64,000 bases of DNA from JACTOJ01 sp032335695 (GCF_032335695.1 NZ_JACTOJ010000023.1:10694-74693), one strand, 5' to 3'. Shown: positions 8,074 through 17,302, counted from the first letter of the stretch. A program made the numbers and translations. Notes: a model not told the origin generated them from the letters alone.

Positions 8074-9324
8074 TTATAATGATTTACGCAGAGCATGAAA
8101 AGCATCCTCTGCAATTTCTATAGATTTTTTAATATCTTCCTCTGTGAGAGCCGCATTTATAAAATGATTATGATGGGAAGTTAAGAAAATCCCCCTCTTT
8201 ACGCACTCTGCAATCCACCTTTGATGCAGCATCAAGGAATCATCATCTGCCAGCCTTAAATAGAAAAGAGAAGGATGTCCAGAAACCACTAAGTTAAAGC
8301 CATTGGTTTTAGCTGCTGCTGCAAATCCCTCCGTAAGCTCCCTTCCCAGTTTTTCAAAAAGCCTCGGAGTATCCAATCTCTTCATTTTATTTATACAGGC
8401 AATACCTGCCGCAAAGGGCACGGCACTCATCCAATAGCTTCCAGTATAAGTGATGCTGCTAACCACATCCTTTAAAGACTCCCTTCCGCAGAGAGCAGAA
8501 ACATTATAACCATTGGCAAGAGCTTTACAAAAGCAAATCAAGTCAGCCTTAATTCCAAAGTAATGATCAGAGCCTGCAAGATCCATTCTAAAGCCAGCAC
8601 GTACATCATCAATTATAAGTACCACATTATTATCATCACAAAGCTTACGAACCTTTTTCCAGTAACCCTCATCAGGATAAAAATTATCTATAAAATTACC
8701 ATGCATATAAGGCTGACCAATGATGGCAGCAATTTCTCCTTTATTCTCGGAAAAAAGCTTTTCTAATGCCGGATAATCATTAAAATTAACATAAAGATTA
8801 TTACAAACCTCTTCCTCAAGAATTCCAGGATAATCAATCTTCTGTGTCCAAGGAGAGATTCCATGATAATAACCATTAAAAAGCACAATTTTTTTTCTTC
8901 GAGTGGCCGCTCTGGCTGTAATGATAGCTAAGGTGGTTACATCATTTCCGTTTTTAGCAAAGAAGGCCCAGTCTGCTGAAGCCACAGTGTCAACTAAGAG
9001 CTCAGCAAAATCTATTAATATAGATGAAGGAATAGTGGCACAATCTTCCTTTTTTAATTGTTCAAGGGCTGCTGCATCCACATCTGGATCTCCATAGCCA
9101 AGCACATTGGGACCGTAAGCACACATATAATCTATATAATCATTTCCGTCTGCGTCCCAAAAATGAGCTCCTTTAGCTCTGGAAGAAAACAAAGGAAAAG
9201 CGTCGTTAGGAATATAGCAGCCTTCAGTAGGTCCCTGATGTCCATATATTCCAGAGGGAATTACTTGAAAGGCTCGTTTAAAAAGCTCCTGGCTTTTTGG
9301 ATATTTATTAATAGGAAAACTCAT
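8074..9324 (-). CDS. Class III PLP aminotransferase, glutamate-1-semialdehyde aminomutase-like
   Basis: A 416-residue class III (fold type I) enzyme. ATG 9324 behind AAGGAGG is chosen over an upstream ATG that precedes this site. Visible landmarks are GANVLGYGDPDVD-like packing near the N-terminus (YGPNVLGYGDPDVD), NGNDVTTLAI, the Asp that holds the PLP ring nitrogen (VVLIIDDVRAGFR) and the Schiff-base lysine in CFCKALANGYNVSA. It is closest in style to HemL but has no hem genes nearby. It forms a two-gene unit with the SCP2-like gene 13 bp upstream, so a specialised amine substrate is more likely than haem synthesis. Confidence 0.78.
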   Translation of the reverse strand: MSFPINKYPKSQELFKRAFQVIPSGIYGHQGPTEGCYIPNDAFPLFSSRAKGAHFWDADGNDYIDYMCAYGPNVLGYGDPDVDAAALEQLKKEDCATIPSSILIDFAELLVDTVASADWAFFAKNGNDVTTLAIITARAATRRKKIVLFNGYYHGISPWTQKIDYPGILEEEVCNNLYVNFNDYPALEKLFSENKGEIAAIIGQPYMHGNFIDNFYPDEGYWKKVRKLCDDNNVVLIIDDVRAGFRMDLAGSDHYFGIKADLICFCKALANGYNVSALCGRESLKDVVSSITYTGSYWMSAVPFAAGIACINKMKRLDTPRLFEKLGRELTEGFAAAAKTNGFNLVVSGHPSLFYLRLADDDSLMLHQRWIAECVKRGIFLTSHHNHFINAALTEEDIKKSIEIAEDAFHALRKSL

Positions 9325-9337
9325 ATAAAGCACCTCC

Positions 9338-10108
9338 TTATGCACTCAAATACTGACCAGCACGATCCAGTATTCTATTGGTATTATCAATCATATTTAT
9401 CATTCCACGCATACTAATGCTTCCGCTGCCTATGCAGGCTATAGCACTTGCTTCTCCGCTTAGTAATTTACCAGCCACCTCGATATCTGCAAATTCCATA
9501 ATTGCTCTTGGCTTTTCACAAAAGCTTTTTATTGTTGTTAGATGGTGAGCTGCTACTTTTATAGTAACTCCCATGGTATCTGTTATATTTATGGCAATAT
9601 CACCATCCGGCATGAGACTTGAGCTAAACCTTCCGCTTTTGTCTTGATTTCCCACCTGAGCAATAGCTGAAGCTGCTGCGTAAAGTGTAAGCTTTGTATT
9701 TATTTCCCGAAATTTTGGATTTTCAAGATCCTTCTTAGCAGGATTCAGATATTTTGATAAAACCTCTGTTAATGGAGCAAAGGTTCTCAGTAGAAATGGA
9801 ATTTTAGTAAATCCCTTGGAAGGAATAGGTTTAACTTTTCCTGCTATGAAAGCATTAAACTTTTCACAGGATGAAAAGTTCAGCTTCATAGTACAGGAAT
9901 TGCACCCTTCTTTTATGCTGCAGGAACCGTCCACGAAAAACAAGGTAGCGCTTGGTCCATTTTTAACTTCAAAACCAATTGATATAGGTGGCTTCCCTTT
10001 TAATAAATTCTTTGCTTCTTCCACCAATTGGCATAGATTTTCTAAAGTGCCAAGCACTGCAAATAAATTTACATACGCTAAAGTTTTACTATCTGTTTCA
10101 GTTATCAA
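9338..10108 (-). CDS. SCP2-like domain protein, partner of the aminotransferase
   Basis: A 256-residue protein with a TTG start directly behind AAGGAGGAATGCATT. Residues about 30-95 resemble an SCP2 (sterol carrier protein-like) fold (PISIGFEVKNGPSATLFF, then KLNFSSCEKFNAFIAG). The C-terminal half repeats a similar pattern (MGVTIKVAAHHLTTIKSF, IMEFADIEVAGKLLSGEA), suggesting two SCP2-like units. SCP2 domains bind hydrophobic ligands. It is co-directional with the aminotransferase, 13 bp apart. The fold call rests on pattern only; the function is unknown. Confidence 0.5.
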   Translation of the reverse strand: MITETDSKTLAYVNLFAVLGTLENLCQLVEEAKNLLKGKPPISIGFEVKNGPSATLFFVDGSCSIKEGCNSCTMKLNFSSCEKFNAFIAGKVKPIPSKGFTKIPFLLRTFAPLTEVLSKYLNPAKKDLENPKFREINTKLTLYAAASAIAQVGNQDKSGRFSSSLMPDGDIAINITDTMGVTIKVAAHHLTTIKSFCEKPRAIMEFADIEVAGKLLSGEASAIACIGSGSISMRGMINMIDNTNRILDRAGQYLSA

Positions 10109-10350
10109 AATGCATTCCTCCTTGTACTAAAAATAAAAGCTGTCTCTTATAATACATTTAATTTATGTTAGCATAAAGGCTATACTAGGTATAGTAAAAA
10201 AGGGAATATTCATGCCTGTTGACATTAACGAATTTGCCTGTATATAATTAACTTATATAATAAAATATTAAAATTTAACTGTTATATTTAACATTTTATT
10301 AAGAAAGTGTCGTAAAAGTTTACATTCTGTCACAAAAGGATGATGGTAAA

Positions 10351-11187
10351 ATGCAAAGCAATTTTTCAGAATATTCCCATTACATTCCCTATCAACCAGC
10401 TTTCGAGAAAAATATAAATTATCACAATTTTGTTATACCAAATACCCATCCATTATTTGGTGTCGTGTCTGATTTCTATCAATTTGACTCCATTAATAAG
10501 CTGGATAAAAAAATTTCTGTAATTCCAGACGGCTGCATAGACTTTTTATTCATATACACAAAAGCTGGAGTAATTAAAACCTTAGAAGGATTCTATAGGG
10601 AGAAAATAATTGTTCCATTAGATATAGAGGGCTGTGCCTTTGGAGTGCGCTTTTTTCCGGGAGCTCTCACTAATATATTAAGAATACATACCGCAGATTT
10701 AATTGGAAAAAGAATTCCTCTAATGGACTTATTAAAGGAGGATTATGAATTAGATAAGATGGATGAAGCCAAGGATTTCAATAAACGAATTGAACTTATG
10801 ACTAATTACTTGTTAAAGAAATCAAAAAAAGTTTATACTTCCACTGAAATTGTAAATTACTGCACAAAAAAAATAATTTTTTCTGAGGGTAATGTTTCCA
10901 TATCAGATTTAGCAAGAGACACCAGTTACACTATTAGATATTTGAGAGAACTATTTCACAAGCACGTTGGAATTTCTCCTAAAGAGCTCTGCGAGATAAT
11001 AAAATTTCAAAATTCCTTCTTTAATCTTTCAAAATTTAACAAAGATAACACGGATTTATCCCTTAGCAATTTTGCTATTCAATCTGGCTATTATGACCAA
11101 TCACACATGAATAAAAGCTATAAAAAATTAGCTGGCTGCTTACCTAAGAATTTATACATCGAAATGTTTCCTGCAGAAAATTACTGA
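10351..11187 (+). CDS. AraC-family transcriptional regulator
   Basis: A 278-residue protein. The N-terminal domain (about 1-160, VIPDGCIDFLFIY, GCAFGVRFFPGAL) is of the DUF6597-like type seen in many AraC regulators. The C-terminal double HTH includes VSISDLARDTSYTIRYL and DLSLSNFAIQSGYYDQSHMN. The start follows AAAAGGATGATGGTAAA. It is 42 bp upstream of the SDR gene and probably controls the SDR-MFS pair that follows, or the divergent SCP2/aminotransferase operon. The 242-bp gap at 10109-10350 would contain both promoters. Ligand unknown. Confidence 0.88.
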   Translation: MQSNFSEYSHYIPYQPAFEKNINYHNFVIPNTHPLFGVVSDFYQFDSINKLDKKISVIPDGCIDFLFIYTKAGVIKTLEGFYREKIIVPLDIEGCAFGVRFFPGALTNILRIHTADLIGKRIPLMDLLKEDYELDKMDEAKDFNKRIELMTNYLLKKSKKVYTSTEIVNYCTKKIIFSEGNVSISDLARDTSYTIRYLRELFHKHVGISPKELCEIIKFQNSFFNLSKFNKDNTDLSLSNFAIQSGYYDQSHMNKSYKKLAGCLPKNLYIEMFPAENY

Positions 11188-11229
11188 AATATTAACCAAA
11201 ATAAATAATTTATACAAGGAGGATTATAA

Positions 11230-11991
11230 ATGAAGATAGCAATTGTAACCGGAGCCTCTTCTGGTATAGGCCTTGAATTTGTGAAACAAATTGCCGCCTC
11301 AGAAGACCTAGATGAAATATGGGTCATAGCCAGAAGATATGATCGTTTAGAGAAAATTAAGCTTGAAATATCTGAAAAGATACGACCCATACCTTTAGAT
11401 CTATTACAAGAGCAGAGCATTTATGTTTTAAAAGAACTATTGAATAAGGAAGAGCCAGAAATAAAAATATTAGTAAACTCCTCTGGTTTTGGAAAGTATG
11501 GAACCTATAAGGACTTAACAGAGGAAGAGATAGACAGCATGATAGATTTAAACTGCAAAGCCTTAATCCATATGACCTATGCCTGCCTTCCCTATATGAA
11601 AGCTGGTGACCGAGTAATTATGATGGGCTCCTCTTCCGCTTTTCAGCCCCTTCCCGAATTTATCCTGTATGCCTCCACTAAAGTATTTGTCGTACATTTC
11701 AGTCGTGCTCTAAATGTGGAGCTTAAAAGCCGTGGAATTTCCGTAACTACAGTATGTCCAGGATATGTGAGGACAGAATTTTTTGAAGTAGCAAAAGAAA
11801 CTAAAAATCCTGATACCTGCCAGAATTTCAAGCCTATGTACGAACCTCAGGATGTAGTTAGAAAAGCTTTAAGAGACAGCAGAAAAGGAAAAGATATGTC
11901 AGTGCTTGGGCTTCACGTAAAACTGCTTCAATTGATGTCAAAGCTGCTGCCACATAAACTTGTGATGAAAGTTTGGCTAAAAATAAAGTAA
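11230..11991 (+). CDS. Short-chain dehydrogenase/reductase
   Basis: A 253-residue classical SDR with the NAD(P) loop TGASSGIG (residues 7-14), NNAG variant NSSG, catalytic Ser (MMGSSSA) and YASTK (Tyr/Lys). Arg residues after the second strand (IARRYDR) favour NADPH. The C-terminal PGYVRTEF segment is typical of fatty-acyl/ketone-type SDRs of the DltE/YqjQ group. Its AAGGAGG site is strong. It lies between an AraC regulator and an MFS transporter on the same strand and is likely in their operon. The substrate is not deducible. A second, related SDR lies at 32958-33719. Confidence 0.88.
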   Translation: MKIAIVTGASSGIGLEFVKQIAASEDLDEIWVIARRYDRLEKIKLEISEKIRPIPLDLLQEQSIYVLKELLNKEEPEIKILVNSSGFGKYGTYKDLTEEEIDSMIDLNCKALIHMTYACLPYMKAGDRVIMMGSSSAFQPLPEFILYASTKVFVVHFSRALNVELKSRGISVTTVCPGYVRTEFFEVAKETKNPDTCQNFKPMYEPQDVVRKALRDSRKGKDMSVLGLHVKLLQLMSKLLPHKLVMKVWLKIK

Positions 11992-12022
11992 TAAATTTGC
12001 CCTATTAGGTGAGGTGTTTTTC

Positions 12023-13264
12023 ATGAAAGATAATGAAATAAAAATATATAAATACAGATGGGTACTACTAGCCATATTTTCTTTAATTAATGCAGTAATA
12101 CAAATGCAGTGGCTTACTTTTGCTTCCATAGCAAGTATAGCTCAAGCTGCCTACAAGGTATCCTCTTTTCAAATAGATAGTCTTTCTATGATATTTATGC
12201 TGGTATTTATAATTGCCTGTATCCCTGCCTCCTATGTGATTGATAAGTACGGAATTAAAGTAGGAGTTGGCATCGGGGCAGTACTTACAGGTGTTTTTGG
12301 AATTATAAAAGGATTCTATGCAGATAGTTACACTATAATATTCATTGCTCAATTTGGACTTGCCCTTGCTCAGCCCTTTATATTAAATGCCACTACAAAA
12401 ATAGGTTCCAATTGGTTTCCTATAGATGAGAGAGCTGCAGAAGCTGGAATAGCTTCTCTCTTCCAATATCTTGGAATCATTTTTGCAATGGTAGTAACAC
12501 CTATGCTTGTAAAATCCAGCATTATTAATGGAAAGGAAGTTTACAGTCTCAGGTTCATGCTCATGTTTTACGGTATTCTATCTGCAACTACTGCTGTTTT
12601 GGTTCTATTACTCCTTAAAGAAAAACCTCCTATGCCACCTGCAAAGGAAGGAAAAGAAAAAAGATTAAGCACTGGATCTGGAATTATTTTCATGCTGAAG
12701 AAAAAGGATATAATATTTTTACTTATCATATTCTTCATAGGTCTTGGAATGTTCAATGCTGTAAGCACCTGCATTGATAAAATCTGCAGTCTTAAAGGCC
12801 TAGATGCCGCTAAAACCGGAATCGTAGGAGGGATAATGCTAATTGGAGGAGTTGTAGGCGCCTGCATACTTCCTGCATTGTCTGACAAATATAAGCGGAG
12901 AAAATTATTTATAGCTCTACCTCTTCTGCTTTCCCTGCCAGGGCTTTTAGGACTTACTTTTGCTGAAAGCTACGGAGGAACCTTGATTGCTTCCTTTGTT
13001 TTTGGATTTTTCCTAATGAGCGCTGCTCCAATAGGCTTTCAATACAGCGCAGAATTAAGCTACCCTGCTTCCGAAGCTTTATCTCAAGGCCTTATAATAC
13101 TTTCCGGGCAAATATCAGGACTGATTTTTATAGTGAGCATGAACCTTATTGCCACCCAGCTAAGCATGTATTTATTTATACTGCTTGCCTTTGGAAGTTT
13201 ACTCCTAAGCTTTGCCATTAAAGAGTCCCCTATGATTTTGGAGGAAAGGCGCAATGCAAGCTAA
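12023..13264 (+). CDS. MFS transporter (FLVCR-like type)
   Basis: A 413-residue, 12-helix major facilitator. ATG 12023 behind GGTGAGG is preferred to a GTG at 12014 that overlaps the site. Helix 1 and 2 sequences (NAVIQMQWLTFASIA; VFIIACIPASYVIDKYG) and the motif A-like DKYGIKVG resemble the FLVCR/DIRC2-like branch, whose eukaryotic members move choline or haem. The bacterial substrates are unknown. It sits 31 bp after the SDR gene and is probably the last gene of an AraC-SDR-MFS unit ending at the terminator at 13285. Confidence 0.82.
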   Translation: MKDNEIKIYKYRWVLLAIFSLINAVIQMQWLTFASIASIAQAAYKVSSFQIDSLSMIFMLVFIIACIPASYVIDKYGIKVGVGIGAVLTGVFGIIKGFYADSYTIIFIAQFGLALAQPFILNATTKIGSNWFPIDERAAEAGIASLFQYLGIIFAMVVTPMLVKSSIINGKEVYSLRFMLMFYGILSATTAVLVLLLLKEKPPMPPAKEGKEKRLSTGSGIIFMLKKKDIIFLLIIFFIGLGMFNAVSTCIDKICSLKGLDAAKTGIVGGIMLIGGVVGACILPALSDKYKRRKLFIALPLLLSLPGLLGLTFAESYGGTLIASFVFGFFLMSAAPIGFQYSAELSYPASEALSQGLIILSGQISGLIFIVSMNLIATQLSMYLFILLAFGSLLLSFAIKESPMILEERRNAS

Positions 13265-13283
13265 ATATAAATTTTAAATGCAA

Positions 13284-13326
13284 TAAGAGCTGAGCTACAA
13301 ACTGTAGTACCAGCTCTTTTTCTTAT
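13284..13326. terminator. Bidirectional terminator
   Basis: AAGAGCTG / CAGCTCTT outer stem with an inner CTAC/GTAG pairing, followed by TTTTTCTTATT. It lies between the convergent MFS genes. Confidence 0.75.
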
Positions 13327-13345
13327 TAAACTTTTACACAGCCTT

Positions 13346-15016
13346 CTATATATTCACCACTTTTTTATCCTCAACAATATGCAGTTTTTTTCCTTTCTTA
13401 TTAAAAGGTACAGCGAAAAATCCCAGCATTGCTATTATTCCAGTCACTAAAAAGCATTTGTTATAAATCTTATAGCTCTCTTCTTCCTTTATTATTTTTG
13501 AATCATCTATTATTTTATCCACTTCTTTTTCCTGCTTATTAAAATTGGCAGTAACGGAGGCTTGCATGGTATTAGGAAGAGTTCTTAAAACTGCTTGCTC
13601 TTCATTAACAAAGAGCTTATGAACAGCTTCCTTTGAAAAACTGCTGTCTGCTTTTCCTTGAGAGGTTTTTATAGCAGAGATGAAAGAAGTCTTAACCTGC
13701 TGCTCCAATAATGAATTGCTGCTTATCTCTGTGACAATTCTATCCTTAGCATTTTGAACAGCTGTGGTTGTATAATGACTGCTTAGAGTTGACACCAAAG
13801 CTATAGCAATGCAGGCAGTTAGCTGTCTTAAACTATTTTGCACCCCTGATGCAATTCCGTTTTTGTCATTTGAAATTTCCTCATAAGCAGTTTGATACAA
13901 TATGGTAGTTATTCTTACTCCAACTCCCAATAGTATAAAGGAAATACAAATCATTACCATATAGTTTGATCTATTCATAAAAACAAACATAAAATTTCCT
14001 GCCACTACTATAAGGATGGATAGAAAGGATATCCATCTAGCGGAAAGTCTTCTTGATATAACGGGCATTAGCGGTGCCATTAAAAGTGCAGTTAGGCTTG
14101 GAATACCCATCATAAGTCCAGCCTTCAACACTGAATAGCCGAGAGTATTTTCAAAATAGAAATTCATTAAATAGGAAACTGGCATATAAGCAAAGAAGAA
14201 AACTGCTATTAAAATAATTGAAGCAGAAAAGGTTCTAACCTTAAATAAACTGAATTCAATCATAGGATTCTTTATCTTTCCTTCGTATATTAGGAAGGAA
14301 AGTATTGAAGCCGCTGAAATTATAATCATGGCAATTATCTTTGTGCTGCCCCATCCATAGTCATTCCCTTTTACCAGTAAAAAAGTCAACATGCCTAAAC
14401 CAGCTGCTAAAAGAATACATCCTATCAGATCTATTTTCTTTTCTATGGTTTCATCATAGCATTCTTTTATATACAGCGCTCCAAATATAAGCGCAATTAT
14501 AGCAAAGGGTACATTTACATAAAATATTGCTCTATAGTTAAAGGATTCATTTAAGATTCCTCCGATAACTGGACCTAATGCTGCTGAAATTGATATAGTC
14601 ATTCCTACGATAACTGCTAATTTACCCATGGAACATTTTCCAAACAGCTCAATACCTAAGGGAATTGACAGAGGGGTTAATATAGCTGCTCCAATTCCCT
14701 GAATGATTCTAAAAATTATAAGCATAGGTAATGAATCTGCCAAACCGCAGCAAACGGAAGCTATTCCAAACAACACAAGTCCAATCAAAAACAGCTTTTT
14801 TCTTCCATAGATATCAGCTATCTTAGAAAAATTGATAAGAAGTGAAGAAAAAGCAATTAAATAAGCAGTACTAACCCAGGATATGCCTGTGGTATTAGTA
14901 TTAAAATAAATCGCCATGCTTGGCAGTGACACATTTACTATAGTACTGTCAAGCACCGTTAGAAAGCAGGCTATGTCTATTGCTATGAAGGCCAAAATTC
15001 TTTTAGATATTTTCAT
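13346..15016 (-). CDS. DHA2-family (EmrB/QacA-type) multidrug efflux pump
   Basis: A 556-residue, 14-helix MFS drug/H+ antiporter. It starts with IACFLTVLDSTIVNVSLPSM, the DHA2 motif with the membrane Asp in helix 1, and has motif A (KIADIYGRKKLF) and motif C (ISAALGPVIGGI). An unusual feature is a hydrophilic insertion of roughly 110 residues between the last two helices (about 415-520, Lys/Glu/Ser-rich), predicted outside the membrane. It is divergent from the TetR gene at 15296, with operator-like palindromes between them. Likely repressed by that TetR until a toxic ligand binds. Confidence 0.9.
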   Translation of the reverse strand: MKISKRILAFIAIDIACFLTVLDSTIVNVSLPSMAIYFNTNTTGISWVSTAYLIAFSSLLINFSKIADIYGRKKLFLIGLVLFGIASVCCGLADSLPMLIIFRIIQGIGAAILTPLSIPLGIELFGKCSMGKLAVIVGMTISISAALGPVIGGILNESFNYRAIFYVNVPFAIIALIFGALYIKECYDETIEKKIDLIGCILLAAGLGMLTFLLVKGNDYGWGSTKIIAMIIISAASILSFLIYEGKIKNPMIEFSLFKVRTFSASIILIAVFFFAYMPVSYLMNFYFENTLGYSVLKAGLMMGIPSLTALLMAPLMPVISRRLSARWISFLSILIVVAGNFMFVFMNRSNYMVMICISFILLGVGVRITTILYQTAYEEISNDKNGIASGVQNSLRQLTACIAIALVSTLSSHYTTTAVQNAKDRIVTEISSNSLLEQQVKTSFISAIKTSQGKADSSFSKEAVHKLFVNEEQAVLRTLPNTMQASVTANFNKQEKEVDKIIDDSKIIKEEESYKIYNKCFLVTGIIAMLGFFAVPFNKKGKKLHIVEDKKVVNI

Positions 15017-15145
15017 ATTTATCCATTCCTTTCTCGCAGAAAAACCAATCTTGAAAGTATTACTCTAGATTTGTTTTCCAAGCCCTTTGTGATCTTCAGA
15101 AATCAATAATCATTTTATATAATAGCTGCAGCATTATTTAAATAA

Positions 15146-15163
15146 TATGAATTCAATTTCATA
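15146..15163. promoter_or_regulatory. Operator-like palindrome near the DHA2 pump gene
   Basis: TATGAATTCAATTTCATA, an imperfect 18-bp palindrome sharing the TATGAA/TTTCA half-sites of the larger operator at 15193. Probable second binding site of the adjacent TetR protein. Confidence 0.5.
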
Positions 15164-15192
15164 TTCATATAATATCATCTGCAAATAACTAA

Positions 15193-15250
15193 GTCAATAA
15201 TATGAAATAAATTTCACGTTATTGACTTTTATTTTTTTATAAATTATTAT
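15193..15250 (+). promoter_or_regulatory. TetR operator overlapping the tetR promoter
   Basis: A 34-bp inverted repeat spans 15193-15226: the arms begin GTCAATAA and end TTATTGAC, with inner GAAAT/ATTTC (14 of 17 positions match). Its right end contains the -35 TTGACT (15222-15227), followed after 17 bp by TATTAT (15245-15250). This geometry predicts autorepression of the tetR gene at 15296. Confidence 0.7.
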
Positions 15251-15295
15251 TTATATAGAATACAGGTATTTTTAAAGGAAGGACTTAAGGAAAAG

Positions 15296-15931
15296 ATGGA
15301 TAGAAAAACAAGGAAGCCTACACAAAAAAGGTCTCTTGAAAAATATGAAAAAATTATTGATGCTGCTTTTAAGCTTTTTAACGAAAAAGGTTATTATAAT
15401 ATAACTACTGCTGATATAGCTAAAGAAGCTGATGTAGCCACAGGATCAGTTTATTCTTATTTTGTGGATAAAAAAGATATTTATATTGAAATTATAAAAA
15501 GAATTAGTAAAAACATTTTTGAACCTTCCAGTGACTTTTGGCTGCAAAAGGGTAAATTAAATTTCAAAGATGAAGAGAACATAAAAAGTTTATTTAAAAC
15601 TTTTGTAAAATTAATGATTGGCTATCATAACTTCTCAAAGCTGTTTCATGATGAAATGACAGCTCTAGAGCTGTTAGATGAAGACATTGCAGCTATAAAA
15701 AAAGAAAATTATGAGGCTCGTACAGAAGGTATAAGAAATATTTTTAAGATCATGTCCATACCCTTTAAGAGCGAAGAAGCTTCTGATATTTTTATGCATT
15801 ACTGTAATTTATTAATTGAAGATGTGTGTCATCAAATCCTCTATGATAAAACCACTAAGAATGTTGATCACTACATTGAGCAGGTTGTAGATATGCTGTA
15901 CAAATTATTGGAAAACCTTGCGGATATATAG
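15296..15931 (+). CDS. TetR-family repressor of the divergent efflux pump
   Basis: A 211-residue protein. The HTH spans residues about 15-60 (IIDAAFKLFNEKGYYN, then TADIAKEADVATGSVYSYF). The rest is an alpha-helical ligand/dimerisation domain, in the style of TetR_N regulators of multidrug genes. ATG 15296 follows GGAAGGACTTAAGG. The divergent DHA2 gene and the palindromes between them make it the likely local repressor. Inducer unknown. Confidence 0.9.
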   Translation: MDRKTRKPTQKRSLEKYEKIIDAAFKLFNEKGYYNITTADIAKEADVATGSVYSYFVDKKDIYIEIIKRISKNIFEPSSDFWLQKGKLNFKDEENIKSLFKTFVKLMIGYHNFSKLFHDEMTALELLDEDIAAIKKENYEARTEGIRNIFKIMSIPFKSEEASDIFMHYCNLLIEDVCHQILYDKTTKNVDHYIEQVVDMLYKLLENLADI

Positions 15932-15983
15932 ATGTTATACTTAAATTTTTATATAAACATTGTATTTATCTGAATAAAGTTTT

Positions 15984-16018
15984 AAATAAGCGTTGAAAAT
16001 CAACACTTATTTAAAACG
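15984..16018. terminator. Stem-loop between convergent genes
   Basis: AAATAAGCGTTG pairs with CAACACTTATTT (one mismatch) around a 6-nt loop. T-rich flanks are weak; probable terminator for tetR and/or the SOD-like gene. Confidence 0.55.
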
Positions 16019-16028
16019 GAATCTATAT

Positions 16029-16565
16029 TCATAGCATTTCTTGAATAACGCCACACGCTAATCTTTTTCCTGATGCTCCTGAAGGCTGAGTTCTATAATC
16101 ATCAGGGCTCTCATGTATGATTATTGTTTTTCCAATAATCTGTGGAATGCTAAATTTATTTGTAAAAAAAGTCATTCTAGAATAACCATCATTTGAAAAA
16201 AGCACAGGAAAATCCCCTGAATGGTTTACATGAGGCTCATTAGTTGGATTCCAATGTTCTCCAGCAGACATAAAAGGTTTATCAGTATTTCCTATGCAAC
16301 TAGTTCCTTGGTGTATATGAAAGCCATGAGGTCCAATTTGTGGATTTTCTCCCACCGCGGGTTTGTATTGAGGAAGCCCGTTAATTTCAGCAGAAACCTC
16401 AATTCCTCCGGGAACCTCTGTGAAAAGCACGGTACCTCTAATATTAGGAGCCAGTGGCCCTCCAGTTATATAAGCCGCAGCCCTTCTATTATGCATGTAC
16501 ATATCAGAATTTCTGTATCCACAATAATCACGATAAAAAGGGCATTGATAATCATCAAAATACAT
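16029..16565 (-). CDS. Cu/Zn superoxide dismutase-like protein
   Basis: A 178-residue protein. ATG 16565 behind TTGGAGGAAATT is preferred to an ATG 17 codons upstream that has no site. After a short Cys/Tyr-rich N-terminus (FDDYQCPFYRDYCGY) comes a SodC-type beta-barrel with the metal-ligand segment GPHGFHIHQGTSC, a second set in HWNPTNEPHVNHSGDFPV, IIIHESPDDY, and the final GASGKRLACGVI with the active-site Arg position. There is no signal peptide, unusual for SodC. Spore-associated homologues without signal peptides exist in Firmicutes. Enzymatic activity is plausible but not certain. Confidence 0.8.
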   Translation of the reverse strand: MYFDDYQCPFYRDYCGYRNSDMYMHNRRAAAYITGGPLAPNIRGTVLFTEVPGGIEVSAEINGLPQYKPAVGENPQIGPHGFHIHQGTSCIGNTDKPFMSAGEHWNPTNEPHVNHSGDFPVLFSNDGYSRMTFFTNKFSIPQIIGKTIIIHESPDDYRTQPSGASGKRLACGVIQEML

Positions 16566-16652
16566 AATTTCCTCCAAAAAATTTCTACCTTTTATATTAT
16601 GACCAATTTTATTCACTAGTTCTAATATTATTTTTCAATTTATTGGTTATAG

Positions 16653-17276
16653 CTACATATTTCTAACAACAAATTCAAAGGCTCTTTTTTCTTTTCCATA
16701 TTTTAAAACACTCTTTTCCTCACACACTTCAATGGAAAAGTTCTGAAAATAATTTTTTATGTCTTCTTCACTAAAGAACCTTTTATTGCCATCCTGAGTT
16801 AGGTAAAAATTTCTTTCTATTTCCTCTCCGCTGCCTGCACCAAAATTAAAATCATTTATAGAATTCACCCTGCCAAGCAAATAGCCCTTATTCTTTAAAA
16901 CTCTTTTTATTTCTTTAACAATATTTTGAGTTGTTTCATGATTAAAATAGTGCAAGGATAAATCCGCAATTATAACCTCAGCACTTTCATCCTCAAAGGG
17001 CAAGGGTTTTGAAATATCCATTTGAATAGTTTTCACCTGAGGAATAAAGCTATTTATTATGTTTAATGCTTCCTGTGACTGATCACAAGCTATGACCTTG
17101 TGCCCTCTTTCCGTCAAATATAAGGTATCTCCTCCAGTTCCGCAGCCTAAATCAATCACAGGGACACTGCATTTATTTAATACCTCTTTATAATCCTCCA
17201 GCCATAAATCATAAGAGGGCTTTTTCTCATTCTTCTTTTCATATACATCATTCCAAAACTGCTTTGAATCTATCAT
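16653..17276 (-). CDS. Class I SAM-dependent methyltransferase
   Basis: A 207-residue protein with Rossmann-type motif I VIDLGCGTGGDTLYL (about residues 40-55), motif II acidic residue in VIACDQSQEAL, and motif III region PFEDESAEVIIADLSLHYF. The N-terminal FWNDVYEKKNEKKPSYDLWL is typical of TehB/thiol-type small methyltransferases. The ATG follows AGGAGTATTTAA. The next gene downstream is the SOD-like gene, 87 bp away. The substrate is not identifiable from sequence. Confidence 0.83.
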   Translation of the reverse strand: MIDSKQFWNDVYEKKNEKKPSYDLWLEDYKEVLNKCSVPVIDLGCGTGGDTLYLTERGHKVIACDQSQEALNIINSFIPQVKTIQMDISKPLPFEDESAEVIIADLSLHYFNHETTQNIVKEIKRVLKNKGYLLGRVNSINDFNFGAGSGEEIERNFYLTQDGNKRFFSEEDIKNYFQNFSIEVCEEKSVLKYGKEKRAFEFVVRNM

Positions 17277-17302
17277 TTAAATACTCCTATTCTAGTAAAA
17301 TT

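Noticed and set aside
12083..12352. An 89-codon minus-strand frame opposite the MFS gene at 12023
   Set aside because: Antisense shadow with poor composition and no start signal.
16029..16565. Secreted periplasm-type SodC
   Set aside because: The preferred start leaves no signal peptide; the longer start lacks a ribosome binding site and also has no clear signal.
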